DNA of 64,000 bases from Pedobacter ginsengisoli (GTDB lineage: Bacteria; Bacteroidota; Bacteroidia; Sphingobacteriales; Sphingobacteriaceae), in assembly GCF_030244015.1 (NCBI RefSeq), contig NZ_JASSYX010000002.1, forward strand, positions 558,001-622,000, written 5' to 3'. This document shows, in pieces, positions 18,137 to 26,267 of this stretch. A program made the translations under genes and the position numbers. The notes beneath the pieces are model-generated. The model saw nothing but the letters and a program-made list of their open reading frames with translations. It ran no database searches and had not been told where the DNA came from. Positions within the stretch are counted from its first letter, which is position 1. The number at the start of each line of letters is the position of its first letter.

Positions 18137-18144
18137 TATCTTTG
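18137..18144 (+). promoter_or_regulatory. Bacteroidota -7 box for mtaB
   Basis: TATCTTTG ends eight bases before the ATG at 18153, so the transcript would be almost leaderless. It begins eight bases after the ubiX stop, giving mtaB its own promoter. Confidence 0.5.
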
Positions 18145-18152
18145 CAGCCTCA

Positions 18153-19472
18153 ATGAAGACGGTAGCATTTTATACACTAGGCTGTAAGTTAAATTTCTCT
18201 GAAACCTCTACGATAGGCAGGTTGTTTACCGATGCCGGATATGGGGTAGTGGATTTTACAGCCGGTGCTGATGTATATGTGATCAATACCTGTTCGGTAA
18301 CAGAACATGCGGATAAGAAGTGCCGTAAGGTAGTAAAGGAAGCGCTGAAGTATGCACCTCATGCCTATGTAACGATTGTAGGTTGTTATGCGCAGTTGAA
18401 ACCTACTGAGATCGCGGAGATCGAAGGGGTGGATATGGTTCTTGGTGCGGCGGAAAAGTTCCGCATTGTCGAATACATCACTGACCTGACCAAACAGCCA
18501 AAAGCTGTGGTGCATCAGCAAAATATTGAAAAGGTAAACCATAATTTCATAGCCGCGTATTCAATAGGCGACCGGACCCGTACTTTTCTGAAAGTTCAGG
18601 ACGGTTGTGATTATCCCTGTACTTATTGCACCATTCCGCTAGCCCGTGGCGGCAGCAGGAGCGATACCATAGAGAATGTGATCGGCAGGGCGCGGCAGAT
18701 CGCGGAGAGTGGTGTGAAGGAGATTGTGCTTACTGGTGTCAATCTTGGTGATTTCGGAATCAGGAATGGCGAGCGTGAGGACAAGTTCTTTGACCTGGTA
18801 AAGGCGCTGGATGAAGTGGAGGGCATAGAAAGAATCAGGATTTCGTCGATTGAACCGAATCTGCTGAGCAACGAGATTATTGAGTTTGTAGCCACATCAA
18901 AGAGATTTGTTCCCCATTTTCATATCCCGTTGCAGTCCGGCTCTAATAAGATACTCGGATTGATGCGCAGGCGCTATCAACGTGAACTGTATACAGAAAG
19001 AGTTGCCAAAATTAAAGCTGTAATGCCAAATTGCTGCATCGGGGTTGATGTTATAGTGGGTTTCCCGGGTGAAAAACAGGAGGATTTCCTGGATACTTAC
19101 CAGTTTCTCAATGAACTGGATATCTCTTATCTGCATGTGTTTACGTATTCGGAACGTGAGCAAACCGCTGCTGCGGAAATGAAAGGCCGTGTAGCAGGAA
19201 GTACCCGTGCAGACCGCAGTAAGATGCTGCACATCTTATCTGATAAAAAAAGAAGGGCCTTTTATGAATCGCAGATCGGTGCTGTTGCGGAGGTGCTGTT
19301 TGAGGATGATCAGAAAAATGGTTTTATGCACGGTTTTACCAGGAATTATGTGAAGGTAAGGGCCAAATATGATCCTGTGATGGTCAACGAGATCAAAATG
19401 GTAAAACTCGTGGAGTTCAGTGCCGGCGGTGAGGTAGAAGTTGCAGAAACAGAAGAAGTTTTAGCGCATTAA
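18153..19472 (+). CDS. mtaB: tRNA t6A37 methylthiotransferase MtaB
   Basis: 439 residues. A radical-SAM methylthiotransferase that converts t6A37 to ms2t6A37 in tRNA (EC 2.8.4.5). The N-terminal UPF0004 domain has cluster cysteines C11, C47 and C78. The radical-SAM CxxxCxxC is C152, C156 and C159 (CDYPCTYC). A C-terminal TRAM-like part follows (GAVAEVLFEDDQKNGFMHGFTRNYVKV). RimO is excluded because the N-terminal TLGCKLNFSET is MtaB-like. Short spacing to lgt suggests partial co-transcription. Confidence 0.92.
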   Translation: MKTVAFYTLGCKLNFSETSTIGRLFTDAGYGVVDFTAGADVYVINTCSVTEHADKKCRKVVKEALKYAPHAYVTIVGCYAQLKPTEIAEIEGVDMVLGAAEKFRIVEYITDLTKQPKAVVHQQNIEKVNHNFIAAYSIGDRTRTFLKVQDGCDYPCTYCTIPLARGGSRSDTIENVIGRARQIAESGVKEIVLTGVNLGDFGIRNGEREDKFFDLVKALDEVEGIERIRISSIEPNLLSNEIIEFVATSKRFVPHFHIPLQSGSNKILGLMRRRYQRELYTERVAKIKAVMPNCCIGVDVIVGFPGEKQEDFLDTYQFLNELDISYLHVFTYSEREQTAAAEMKGRVAGSTRADRSKMLHILSDKKRRAFYESQIGAVAEVLFEDDQKNGFMHGFTRNYVKVRAKYDPVMVNEIKMVKLVEFSAGGEVEVAETEEVLAH

Positions 19473-19475
19473 TCC

Positions 19476-19483
19476 TATATTCG
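19476..19483 (+). promoter_or_regulatory. Possible -7 box for lgt
   Basis: TATATTCG differs from TAnnTTTG at one position and lies 17 bases before the lgt ATG. Confidence 0.3.
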
Positions 19484-19500
19484 CATAAATTTTTATCCGT

Positions 19501-20655
19501 ATGTTTCCTACTGTATCTCATTTTTTAGAATATCTTTTCGGCGTACAAATCCCACTTCCCTTTAATACTTTCGGGGTATTCGTTGCGCTTGCCTTTATTG
19601 CGGGATACTGGGCTTTTTCTCAGGAGTTTAAACGAAAACAAGCCCTGGGAATACTTCATCCGGTCAGGAAGCTGGTTACAGTGGGTAAACCTGCTACCAG
19701 CACGGAGTTGGTCCTGAATGGCTTATTTGGCTTTTTGATCGGATATAAGCTCGTACACGCTCTGCTAAATTATAAATTGTTTGTAAACGACGCCCAGACG
19801 GTTTTACTTTCTACACAGGGAAATCTATTGGGCGGACTGTTCTTTGCCGGCCTGTTTGCCTATTGGGACTATAAGGAAAAGAATGCCCATAAACTGGATA
19901 AACCTAAAACTGTTGAGGTTATACAGCAGCCCAATGAGCTGATGGGCAACCTGATCGTGTGGGCTGCCGTATGGGGGTTTTTGGGTGCCAAGATCTTTGA
20001 TAACCTGGAGCATTGGGATACTTTTGTGCAGGATCCTATCGGTGGTCTGCTTTCTTTTAGCGGACTCACTTTTTATGGCGGGCTGATCTGCGGTGGTGCT
20101 GCGGTATTGTACATCGCCCGCAAAAACGGAATTAAGCCTTTACATATGCTCGATATCGGCGGGCCGGGTATGATGCTGGCCTACAGTGTAGGCAGGATTG
20201 GCTGCCATATGTCTGGTGACGGTGATTGGGGGATCGTCAATTTGAATCCTAAACCTTTTAGCTGGCTTCCGGACTGGTTGTGGGCTTATACCTACCCGAA
20301 TAATGTTGCGGGTGAGGGCGTGCCTATTCCCGGTTGTACAGGCAAGTTCTGCAATGTGTTGCCAGACCCCGTGTATCCAACACCAATATACGAGGTGATT
20401 ATCTGTTTTATTTTGTTCCTGTTTTTATGGAAGATGCGTCACCGCATTAAGTCTCCTGGTACCATGTTCGGGATTTATCTCATGTTAAATGGTATTGAAC
20501 GTTTTTGCATTGAATTGATCCGTGTGAATACCAAATATCACGTGGCCGGTATCCCCTTTACCCAGGCGGAACTGATAGCCAGTCTGCTTTTCCTGGCTGG
20601 CTTGCTTCTTGTGGGCTATTCTCAAAGGAATAAAGAAAAATTGGCTAATTATTAA
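19501..20655 (+). CDS. lgt: Prolipoprotein diacylglyceryl transferase Lgt
   Basis: 384 residues with about seven membrane helices, an inner-membrane enzyme. It transfers diacylglycerol from phosphatidylglycerol to the lipobox cysteine of preprolipoproteins (EC 2.5.1.145). The family signature is the conserved arginine in YSVGRIGCHMSGDGDWG. It is longer than proteobacterial Lgt (about 290); the extra length lies in loops such as the charged segment DYKEKNAHKLDKPKTVEVIQ. The inositol monophosphatase-like gene follows 14 bases later. Confidence 0.92.
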   Translation: MFPTVSHFLEYLFGVQIPLPFNTFGVFVALAFIAGYWAFSQEFKRKQALGILHPVRKLVTVGKPATSTELVLNGLFGFLIGYKLVHALLNYKLFVNDAQTVLLSTQGNLLGGLFFAGLFAYWDYKEKNAHKLDKPKTVEVIQQPNELMGNLIVWAAVWGFLGAKIFDNLEHWDTFVQDPIGGLLSFSGLTFYGGLICGGAAVLYIARKNGIKPLHMLDIGGPGMMLAYSVGRIGCHMSGDGDWGIVNLNPKPFSWLPDWLWAYTYPNNVAGEGVPIPGCTGKFCNVLPDPVYPTPIYEVIICFILFLFLWKMRHRIKSPGTMFGIYLMLNGIERFCIELIRVNTKYHVAGIPFTQAELIASLLFLAGLLLVGYSQRNKEKLANY

Positions 20656-20669
20656 ACTCATTTACGGAT

Positions 20670-21464
20670 TTGGATTACGAACTGCTGTGCAATAAAGTTA
20701 TCGCCATTACGCGTCTGACGGGCAATTTTATCAGGAAAGAATCTATGAATTTTGATGCGAGTGCCATCGAGTTCAAGGGGTTGAACGATCTGGTCTCTTA
20801 TGTGGACAAAAATGCGGAGAAGCAACTGGTGAGGAACCTGAAGAAACTGATTCCGGAGGCCGGGTTTACAACGGAAGAAAAAACCATCAATAGCAAAGGC
20901 GAAGTCTACAACTGGATCATAGATCCCCTTGACGGTACTACAAATTTCATCCACGGGATTCCAGCTTACGCCATCAGCATTGCCTTATATGAAGGGGAAC
21001 TGCCCGTAATAGGAGTGGTCTATGAAATCAACAGGGGCGAAATGTTTTATACCTATAAAGGCGGGGCGGCTTATCTGAACAATAAAGAGATCAGGGTTTC
21101 AGGGAGAACAGCCTTGTCCGGTTGCCTCCTGGCCACCGGATTTCCTTATTATCAGTTTGACAAACAGGCGAAATATATGCAGCTCTTTTCTGAGATGATG
21201 CAGAAATGTCACGGTCTGAGGCGGATCGGTTCAGCTGCTGTTGACCTGGCATATGTGGCATGCGGCAGGTTCGATGCTTTCTTTGAGTATAACCTCAATG
21301 CCTGGGATGTGGCAGCGGGTGCCTACCTGGTACAACAGGCTGGAGGAAATATACTTAATTTCAATGGTGGCGCTGAGTTTATCAATACGAGGGAAATCCT
21401 GGCTACTAATGCGAAGATCGACGGGGAGTTGCTGGAGACGATTGACCGGCATTTTAATCAGTAG
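20670..21464 (+). CDS. Inositol monophosphatase family protein
   Basis: 264 residues. The TTG at 20670 is chosen as start because the first helix of the family (ELLCNKVIAITRLTGNFIRKE) begins there; the first ATG would remove it. Metal-binding residues are E69/E70, D85 and D88 in IIDPLDGTTNF, and WDVAAGAYLVQQAGG is the second signature. The family dephosphorylates inositol phosphates, and some members act on 3'-phosphoadenosine 5'-phosphate or fructose-1,6-bisphosphate, so the substrate is uncertain. Confidence 0.88.
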   Translation: MDYELLCNKVIAITRLTGNFIRKESMNFDASAIEFKGLNDLVSYVDKNAEKQLVRNLKKLIPEAGFTTEEKTINSKGEVYNWIIDPLDGTTNFIHGIPAYAISIALYEGELPVIGVVYEINRGEMFYTYKGGAAYLNNKEIRVSGRTALSGCLLATGFPYYQFDKQAKYMQLFSEMMQKCHGLRRIGSAAVDLAYVACGRFDAFFEYNLNAWDVAAGAYLVQQAGGNILNFNGGAEFINTREILATNAKIDGELLETIDRHFNQ

Positions 21465-21547
21465 TGAGTCGCTGGTATCAACTGGTCTTTCTATTCCGGG
21501 ATCCTGAAATAAATTCAGGAGACGACCGTAAAATTAGGCGCATAAAA

Positions 21548-21626
21548 AAACCTTTGTACTTTGAGGACATGTAAAATCTTTCCTTCAAAAGATTTTGGGT
21601 CCGAAAAGTACAAAGGTTTTTATTTG
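21548..21626. terminator. Long bidirectional terminator-like palindrome
   Basis: Outer arms CCTTTGTACTTT and AAAGTACAAAGG are perfect 12-mers. Inner arms AAAATCTT and AAGATTTT surround a short loop. A runs precede and T runs follow, so the hairpin can end transcription in both directions between the convergent IMPase-family and Nfu genes. Confidence 0.7.
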
Positions 21627-21676
21627 TTGAAATTTGCTGATACTTTGAATTGTCATTTTAAAAGGCGGGTTGCCTC

Positions 21677-22234
21677 TTACAGTGCTTCAGACACCACTTC
21701 CTTCACTTCAGGTACCATTCTTTGCAATAAGTTCTGTATACCTGATTTAAGAGTGATTATCGAAGAAGGACAGCCGCTGCAAGAGCCTCTGAGCTCTACG
21801 GTAACTACGCCATCATTCTCATCAAATGATTTATAGCTGATTGCTCCGCCATCCTGTTCTACCGCAGGACGAACATAATCGTGCAGGATCTGCTGGATCT
21901 TGATCTCAGTATCTGTGCCCTCAAAAGCAGGAGCCTCTTCGGAAGTATCTTCCTTGATCTTATATTCTGACTCAACGGCACCTTTGACAAATTCTTTCAG
22001 GATGGGTTCCACATCTGCCCAGTCCGTACCTTCGGTCTTGGTGATGGTTACGAAATTACTGGCAAAAAAGACACCGTTTACAAAGTTGAACTTGAACAGT
22101 TCTTTGGCAAAAGGAGAATGCTCTGCACTTTCCTTAGTTGCGAAATCCTCACTGCCATTGATCAATAATTTATTGACCATGAACTTCATTGTAGCAGGGT
22201 TCGGTGTTTGTTCTGTATATACGTTGATAGTCAT
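21677..22234 (-). CDS. Nfu-type iron-sulfur cluster carrier
   Basis: 185 residues. An N-terminal Nfu_N domain (MTINVYTEQTPNPATMKFMV) is followed by a C-terminal NifU-like domain with the CxxC C152-C155 (RGSCSGCPSS), which holds a bridging [4Fe-4S] cluster in a dimer. Nfu proteins deliver clusters to apo-enzymes. A single-gene unit between purB and the terminator palindrome. Confidence 0.9.
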   Translation of the reverse strand: MTINVYTEQTPNPATMKFMVNKLLINGSEDFATKESAEHSPFAKELFKFNFVNGVFFASNFVTITKTEGTDWADVEPILKEFVKGAVESEYKIKEDTSEEAPAFEGTDTEIKIQQILHDYVRPAVEQDGGAISYKSFDENDGVVTVELRGSCSGCPSSIITLKSGIQNLLQRMVPEVKEVVSEAL

Positions 22235-22357
22235 TGTCTTATTTTTTTCTACAAAAATAATTAATTCATTGATGTAAATTCAGACCACGGTGTCTGTTTT
22301 AGGTCATTATATTTTAGAATGATTATAATCTGCTTATGTGATGCGGATACGAAACAG

Positions 22358-23704
22358 TTAAAATACGCCTGTATATGTAAAAGGAGTGATCTTTTTAAGT
22401 TCTGCCTTTACCTGTTCATTTACATCCAGTCCGTCTATGAAATTGGCCATGGTCAATGCTGTGATTTTCTCATTGGTACGGGTGAGGTCTTTCAGGGCCT
22501 CATATGGATTGGGATATGCTTCCCTTCTCAAAACAGTCTGTATGGCCTCCGCTACTACCGCCCAGTTGTTTTCCAGGTCGGCGTTTATAGCGTCTTCGTT
22601 CAGTAATAATTTGTTCAGGCCTTTTAAAGTTGATGCTATAGCTATGGAAGTATGTGCCATCGGCACGCCAATGTTCCTGAGAACCGTAGAGTCCGTAAGG
22701 TCTCTTTGGAGTCTGGAAATCGGAAGTTTGGCTGCAAAGAATTCAAATAAAGCGTTGGCTATCCCTGCATTTCCTTCTGCGTTTTCAAAATCAATGGGGT
22801 TTACTTTATGCGGCATGGCCGATGAGCCCACTTCACCTTCTTTAATCTTTTGCTTGAAGTAGTTTTTAGAGATATAAGCCCAGATGTCCCTGTCCATATC
22901 GATCAGGATATTGTTGATTCTTTTTAAGGCATCGCACTGTGCAGCAAACTGATCATAATGTTCGATCTGGGTAGTGTATTGGGCACGGCTCAAGCCCAGG
23001 ACCCCGTTTACAAAATTATTCGAAAATACTACCCAGTCAGTTTGAGGGTAAGCGATATGATGTGCGTTGAAATTGCCTGTCGCTCCGCCAAACTTGGCAC
23101 TGTTCGGAATGCTCTTTAAATTATTCAGTTGTATTTCGAGGCGTTCGGCAAAAACCATAAATTCTTTGCCCAGCTTAGTAGGAGATGCCGGTTGTCCGTG
23201 TGTATGCGCCAGCAACGGGATGTTTTTCCATTCTGCGGCAAGTTCTCTTATTTTAGTAATCAGCTCAGCAATCTGAGGATAGTATACCTCATTCAGCGCC
23301 AGCTTTACTGTAAACGGGATTGCGGTATTGTTGATGTCCTGAGAGGTCAGCCCGAAATGGATGAACTCTTTGTAGTCCTGCAGGCCAAGGTCATCAAACC
23401 TTTTCTTGATGAAGTATTCTACAGCCTTTACATCGTGATTGGTAATTTTCTCGGTGTCTTTGATTTCCTGGGCATGCTGGTCATTGAACTGCTCATGTAT
23501 AGCCCGGAGCCTGGTATAGTTAGATTTATCAAAATCCTGCAGACCGGATATTTCCGCCTCACAAAGTGCAATAAAGTATTCTATTTCTACATGTACCCTG
23601 TATTTGATGAGTGCATATTCAGAAAAATATTTAGAAAGGTTTTGTGTGGTATTTCTATAACGGCCGTCAACCGGAGAAATGGCTTGAAGAGGAGATAAAT
23701 TCAT
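22358..23704 (-). CDS. purB: Adenylosuccinate lyase PurB
   Basis: 448 residues. Cleaves adenylosuccinate and SAICAR in purine synthesis (EC 4.3.2.2). The fumarase/aspartase superfamily signature SSAMPHKVNP is at residues 294-303, and the catalytic histidine region HTHGQPASPT contains H169. A -7 box TACCTTTG is on the minus strand at 23728-23735, 24 bases before the start. Confidence 0.95.
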   Translation of the reverse strand: MNLSPLQAISPVDGRYRNTTQNLSKYFSEYALIKYRVHVEIEYFIALCEAEISGLQDFDKSNYTRLRAIHEQFNDQHAQEIKDTEKITNHDVKAVEYFIKKRFDDLGLQDYKEFIHFGLTSQDINNTAIPFTVKLALNEVYYPQIAELITKIRELAAEWKNIPLLAHTHGQPASPTKLGKEFMVFAERLEIQLNNLKSIPNSAKFGGATGNFNAHHIAYPQTDWVVFSNNFVNGVLGLSRAQYTTQIEHYDQFAAQCDALKRINNILIDMDRDIWAYISKNYFKQKIKEGEVGSSAMPHKVNPIDFENAEGNAGIANALFEFFAAKLPISRLQRDLTDSTVLRNIGVPMAHTSIAIASTLKGLNKLLLNEDAINADLENNWAVVAEAIQTVLRREAYPNPYEALKDLTRTNEKITALTMANFIDGLDVNEQVKAELKKITPFTYTGVF

Positions 23705-23727
23705 GGACTATACTGTTTTTTCAAGCG

Positions 23728-23735
23728 CAAAGGTA
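23728..23735 (-). promoter_or_regulatory. Bacteroidota -7 box for purB
   Basis: On the minus strand the bases read TACCTTTG, an exact TAnnTTTG match 24 bases before the purB start. Confidence 0.5.
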
Positions 23736-23751
23736 GCATTATTAGTCCAAC

Positions 23752-23787
23752 AAAAAAGGCGTACGATGTTGATCGTACGCCTTTTTA
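23752..23787. terminator. Bidirectional terminator between lipoprotein gene and purB
   Basis: AAAAAGGCGTACGAT and ATCGTACGCCTTTTT form a strong hairpin around a two-to-four-base loop. It ends the leftward lipoprotein transcript just before the purB promoter. Confidence 0.85.
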
Positions 23788-23810
23788 TAAGTTTTTGACT
23801 TAGCTTAGTA

Positions 23811-24023
23811 CTAGTGTTTTACTGTATCAGTAGTTGTAGTAGTAGTAGTAACAGCTGTATCTTTTACAGTTGAATCAGTAACTGTAGTATCAACATCAGT
23901 AACAACTGCTGAAGAATCAGTTAAGGTAGTATCTGTAGATTCGCCAGTTTTTTCTGAGTTACAAGCTGCTACTGATAAAGAGATTGCTAAAGCTAAAAAG
24001 CCAAATTTAAATGCGTTTTTCAT
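23811..24023 (-). CDS. Small Thr/Asp-rich lipoprotein
   Basis: 70 residues. A signal peptide ends in the lipobox LSVAAC, with the lipidated cysteine at residue 21. The mature part is a low-complexity chain of threonine, aspartate, serine and valine (TDTTLTDSS; TTTTTTTD) with no fold that I recognise. Probably surface- or periplasm-anchored. It is divergent from the sigma-factor gene, and a GGGTTACC-N14-GTATTAA motif on its strand suggests control by that sigma factor (inference). Confidence 0.75.
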   Translation of the reverse strand: MKNAFKFGFLALAISLSVAACNSEKTGESTDTTLTDSSAVVTDVDTTVTDSTVKDTAVTTTTTTTDTVKH

Positions 24024-24060
24024 TCTAATTCTGTTTTAAATAATTAATTAATTTTAGTGG

Positions 24061-24089
24061 TTAATACCTTAAAGTTTAAAAGGTAACCC
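24061..24089 (-). promoter_or_regulatory. Bipartite motif 1 (GGGTTACC-N14-GTATTAA), toward the lipoprotein
   Basis: On the minus strand GGGTTACC (24089-24082), 14 bases, then GTATTAA (24067-24061). Transcription would run toward the lipoprotein gene, with a leader of roughly 30 bases. A second GGTTACC lies just upstream (24097-24091). The arrangement resembles a -35/-10 pair of an ECF sigma factor. Confidence 0.6.
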
Positions 24090-24194
24090 AGGTAACCGAA
24101 AAAAAATAAAATATTTTTTATTTGTTCCTGTTTCACAGCGCAAATGTATTGTTTCTGCTTAAATAATCAGGAAAAATTTAAAAAAATACAATTT

Positions 24195-24224
24195 GGGTTA
24201 CCCTTAGAGGTTGTAATGTATTAA
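24195..24224 (+). promoter_or_regulatory. Bipartite motif 2 (GGGTTACC-N15-GTATTAA), toward the sigma gene
   Basis: GGGTTACC at 24195-24202, then 15 bases, then GTATTAA at 24218-24224, about 125 bases upstream of the sigma-factor gene. Same bipartite form as the copies at 24061 and 24320. Confidence 0.55.
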
Positions 24225-24319
24225 GCAATGAGCATCAGGAGCTGCATAGTTCACTAAGATGAGCAGTAAACGATGTATGAATGAAAAAATCAAAAAAGAT
24301 TATTTTTTTATTTAACATT

Positions 24320-24348
24320 GGGTTACCATTCACACATAAATGTATTAA
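24320..24348 (+). promoter_or_regulatory. Bipartite motif 3 (GGGTTACC-N14-GTATTAA), abutting the sigma start
   Basis: GGGTTACC at 24320-24327, 14 bases, then GTATTAA at 24342-24348, ending directly before the TTG/GTG start codons. If this is a promoter, transcripts would be leaderless or start inside the gene. It could instead be an operator over-riding motif 2. Confidence 0.55.
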
Positions 24349-24918
24349 TTGGTGAGTAATAAGTTAAGCAGTTCAGTTCCAACAGATAGAGAGGTAGTTT
24401 TAGGGATCTTAAACAACTCGGAAGATGCGCTAAATAAACTGTATACCGGATATTTTCCGATGGTATTGCAGTTTATCCTGAATAACAATGGCGACGAAGA
24501 TGATGCAAAAGATGTGTATCAGGAAGGGATCATTGTTCTTTACAATAAAATAAAAGGCGGAAATTTTGAGTTGAGCAGTAAACTAAAGACATATATATAT
24601 TCGGTATGCCGGCGCATCTGGCTAAAAAAGCTAGCCCAGCAAAGCAGGAAGACCAGTAATATCGCCGACTTTGAAGATGTCATCGCTACTGAAGATGATG
24701 TGGAACAGCACGAAGAGAAAGACTTGCAGTTTGAGAAAATGCAGGCTGCGCTCCTTCACCTTGGTGAACCCTGTAAAACTATTATTCAGGACTTTTATAT
24801 CAATAACCTGTCTATGCAGGACATCTGTGAAAAATTTGGTTATACCAATACAGATAATGCCAAGACACAGAAGTATAAATGTCTGCAGAGACTTAAAAAA
24901 ATATTTTTTCAAACCTAG
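24349..24918 (+). CDS. RNA polymerase sigma-70 family (ECF-like) factor
   Basis: 189 residues from TTG 24349; GTG 24352 is equally possible and no ATG is available. Region 2 is visible in NNNGDEDDAKDVYQEGIIVLYNKI, then a -10-binding-like helix (LKTYIYSVCRRIWLKKL). A region-4 helix-turn-helix follows (SMQDICEKFGYTNTDNAKTQKYKCLQRLKK). This is the layout of Bacteroidota ECF-type factors. The gene is followed after five bases by a membrane-anchored protease, which may regulate it. Three bipartite motifs upstream suggest autoregulation. Confidence 0.85.
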   Translation: MVSNKLSSSVPTDREVVLGILNNSEDALNKLYTGYFPMVLQFILNNNGDEDDAKDVYQEGIIVLYNKIKGGNFELSSKLKTYIYSVCRRIWLKKLAQQSRKTSNIADFEDVIATEDDVEQHEEKDLQFEKMQAALLHLGEPCKTIIQDFYINNLSMQDICEKFGYTNTDNAKTQKYKCLQRLKKIFFQT

Positions 24919-24923
24919 TTGAA

Positions 24924-26015
24924 ATGAGGAACGAGATAGAGTTAGAAGGTATCATTGAAGATTACCTGAACGGCAAGCTGACTGAGGGAGAAGCCAAAGC
25001 TTTTGAAGAGTTACGTTTAAATGATCCTTCAGTTGATCACCGGGTGGTTACACACAAGGTTTTTCTGGAATCTTTGCAGGACTATGCTGCGATATCGGAA
25101 CTTAAGCATAAAATGGATCATGCGCATGCGCAGATCGATGTCGATGCACTGAGCAGGAAGCTTGGGCCACATCCTTCATTTGTAGTGAACATCTGGCGTA
25201 AAAACAAAGCGGCTTTAGGTGTGGCAGCATCTTTTATCCTGCTTACGATGGCGATGCTTTATTCTATACAGCAGAATACACAGCAGATCGGGAGTGTGGA
25301 ACTGATGAGAAGTGAGCTTGGTAAGATTAAAAATTCCCAGAGCAGCCTGATCAGAAAGATCAATTCTACTGCAAGCGAACCGAAAAATGAACGTCCTGCA
25401 AATTATGGGGGGACAGGTTTTGCGCTGACTGCAAATGGCTATGTGCTGACTAACCTGCATGTAATTAAGGATGCGGAATCCATAACCGTTGTGGATAATA
25501 ATGGCAATTCCTATAAAGCAAGGGTGATCAGAACTGATTCTCAGTATGACCTGGCTATTCTTAAGATAGCTGATGACAATTTCACGCCGCTTTCAAATCT
25601 GCCTTACAGGTTAAAGCAAAATGGTGTAGCTATGGGGGATGAGGTTTATACTTTGGGATTTCCTAAGGATGACGCTGTGTTTAATCAGGGTTATGTAAGT
25701 TCGAAAACAGGTTACAATGGTGATTCTACGCAATACCAGGTGTCGATTCCGGTCAACCCGGGTAATAGTGGCGGTCCGCTTCTTGACCAGCATGGCAATA
25801 TTATAGGAGTGATCAGTGCCAGGCAATCGCAGGTTGACGGTGCAACGTTTGCCGTGAAAGCGAAATATATCCAGGAGACGTTAAATACCATTCCAAGTGA
25901 TTCTTTAGGTAAAAAGCAGGTTTTCAATAAAAGGAACTCCATGCAGAACTTAAGTAAGAGTAAGATCATTCAAAAGTTCGATGATTATGTGTTCATGATC
26001 AAAGTATATAAATAG
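24924..26015 (+). CDS. Membrane-tethered trypsin-like serine protease
   Basis: 363 residues. The N-terminal 90 residues are cytosolic, helical and charged (MRNEIELEGIIEDYLNGKLT), resembling the sigma-binding tail of FecR-type anti-sigma factors. One membrane helix is at about 97-114. The outside part is a trypsin-like (S1C/DegP-type) domain with an intact triad: H179 in TNLHVI, D209 in YDLAIL and S282 in GNSGGP. No PDZ domain follows. The gene is co-transcribed with the sigma factor. The protein may couple envelope proteolysis to sigma control (inference). A hairpin at 26048-26088 ends the unit. Confidence 0.82.
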   Translation: MRNEIELEGIIEDYLNGKLTEGEAKAFEELRLNDPSVDHRVVTHKVFLESLQDYAAISELKHKMDHAHAQIDVDALSRKLGPHPSFVVNIWRKNKAALGVAASFILLTMAMLYSIQQNTQQIGSVELMRSELGKIKNSQSSLIRKINSTASEPKNERPANYGGTGFALTANGYVLTNLHVIKDAESITVVDNNGNSYKARVIRTDSQYDLAILKIADDNFTPLSNLPYRLKQNGVAMGDEVYTLGFPKDDAVFNQGYVSSKTGYNGDSTQYQVSIPVNPGNSGGPLLDQHGNIIGVISARQSQVDGATFAVKAKYIQETLNTIPSDSLGKKQVFNKRNSMQNLSKSKIIQKFDDYVFMIKVYK

Positions 26016-26047
26016 GCCTGAACTGTTCTTTTTGTCTCATTACGCGC

Positions 26048-26088
26048 AGCGGGTTATCGGGTTTGTTTATGAAACCTGATAACCCGCT
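26048..26088 (+). terminator. Hairpin after the protease gene
   Basis: A 17-bp stem pairs AGCGGGTTATCGGGTTT with AAACCTGATAACCCGCT (one mismatch) around a seven-base loop. There is no long T tract, so termination is probable but not certain. Confidence 0.5.
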
Positions 26089-26267
26089 GTTTGCTAACCC
26101 ATATGCCCACTTCACTTAGTAGAGAAATTAGCGAAGATCTAAAGCTATACTTTAGTGCTAATCATCCTTATTGAATTTTTTTTTACGCTAATTAATTGCC
26201 ATTAACCGTGCTGTTGATTTAGCGAAGCGTTTTCATTGAGGGAGATTATGTATTGTAATTTAACTCT
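26089..26267 (+). promoter_or_regulatory. Upstream region of the injection-system operon
   Basis: 179 bases that should contain the promoter of the whole cluster. TTAGCGAAG occurs at 26128-26136 and 26219-26227, and the inverse CGCTAA at about 26186. A near match to the LacI core (AAGCGTTTTC) lies at 26225. No exact TAnnTTTG box was found. Confidence 0.3.
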
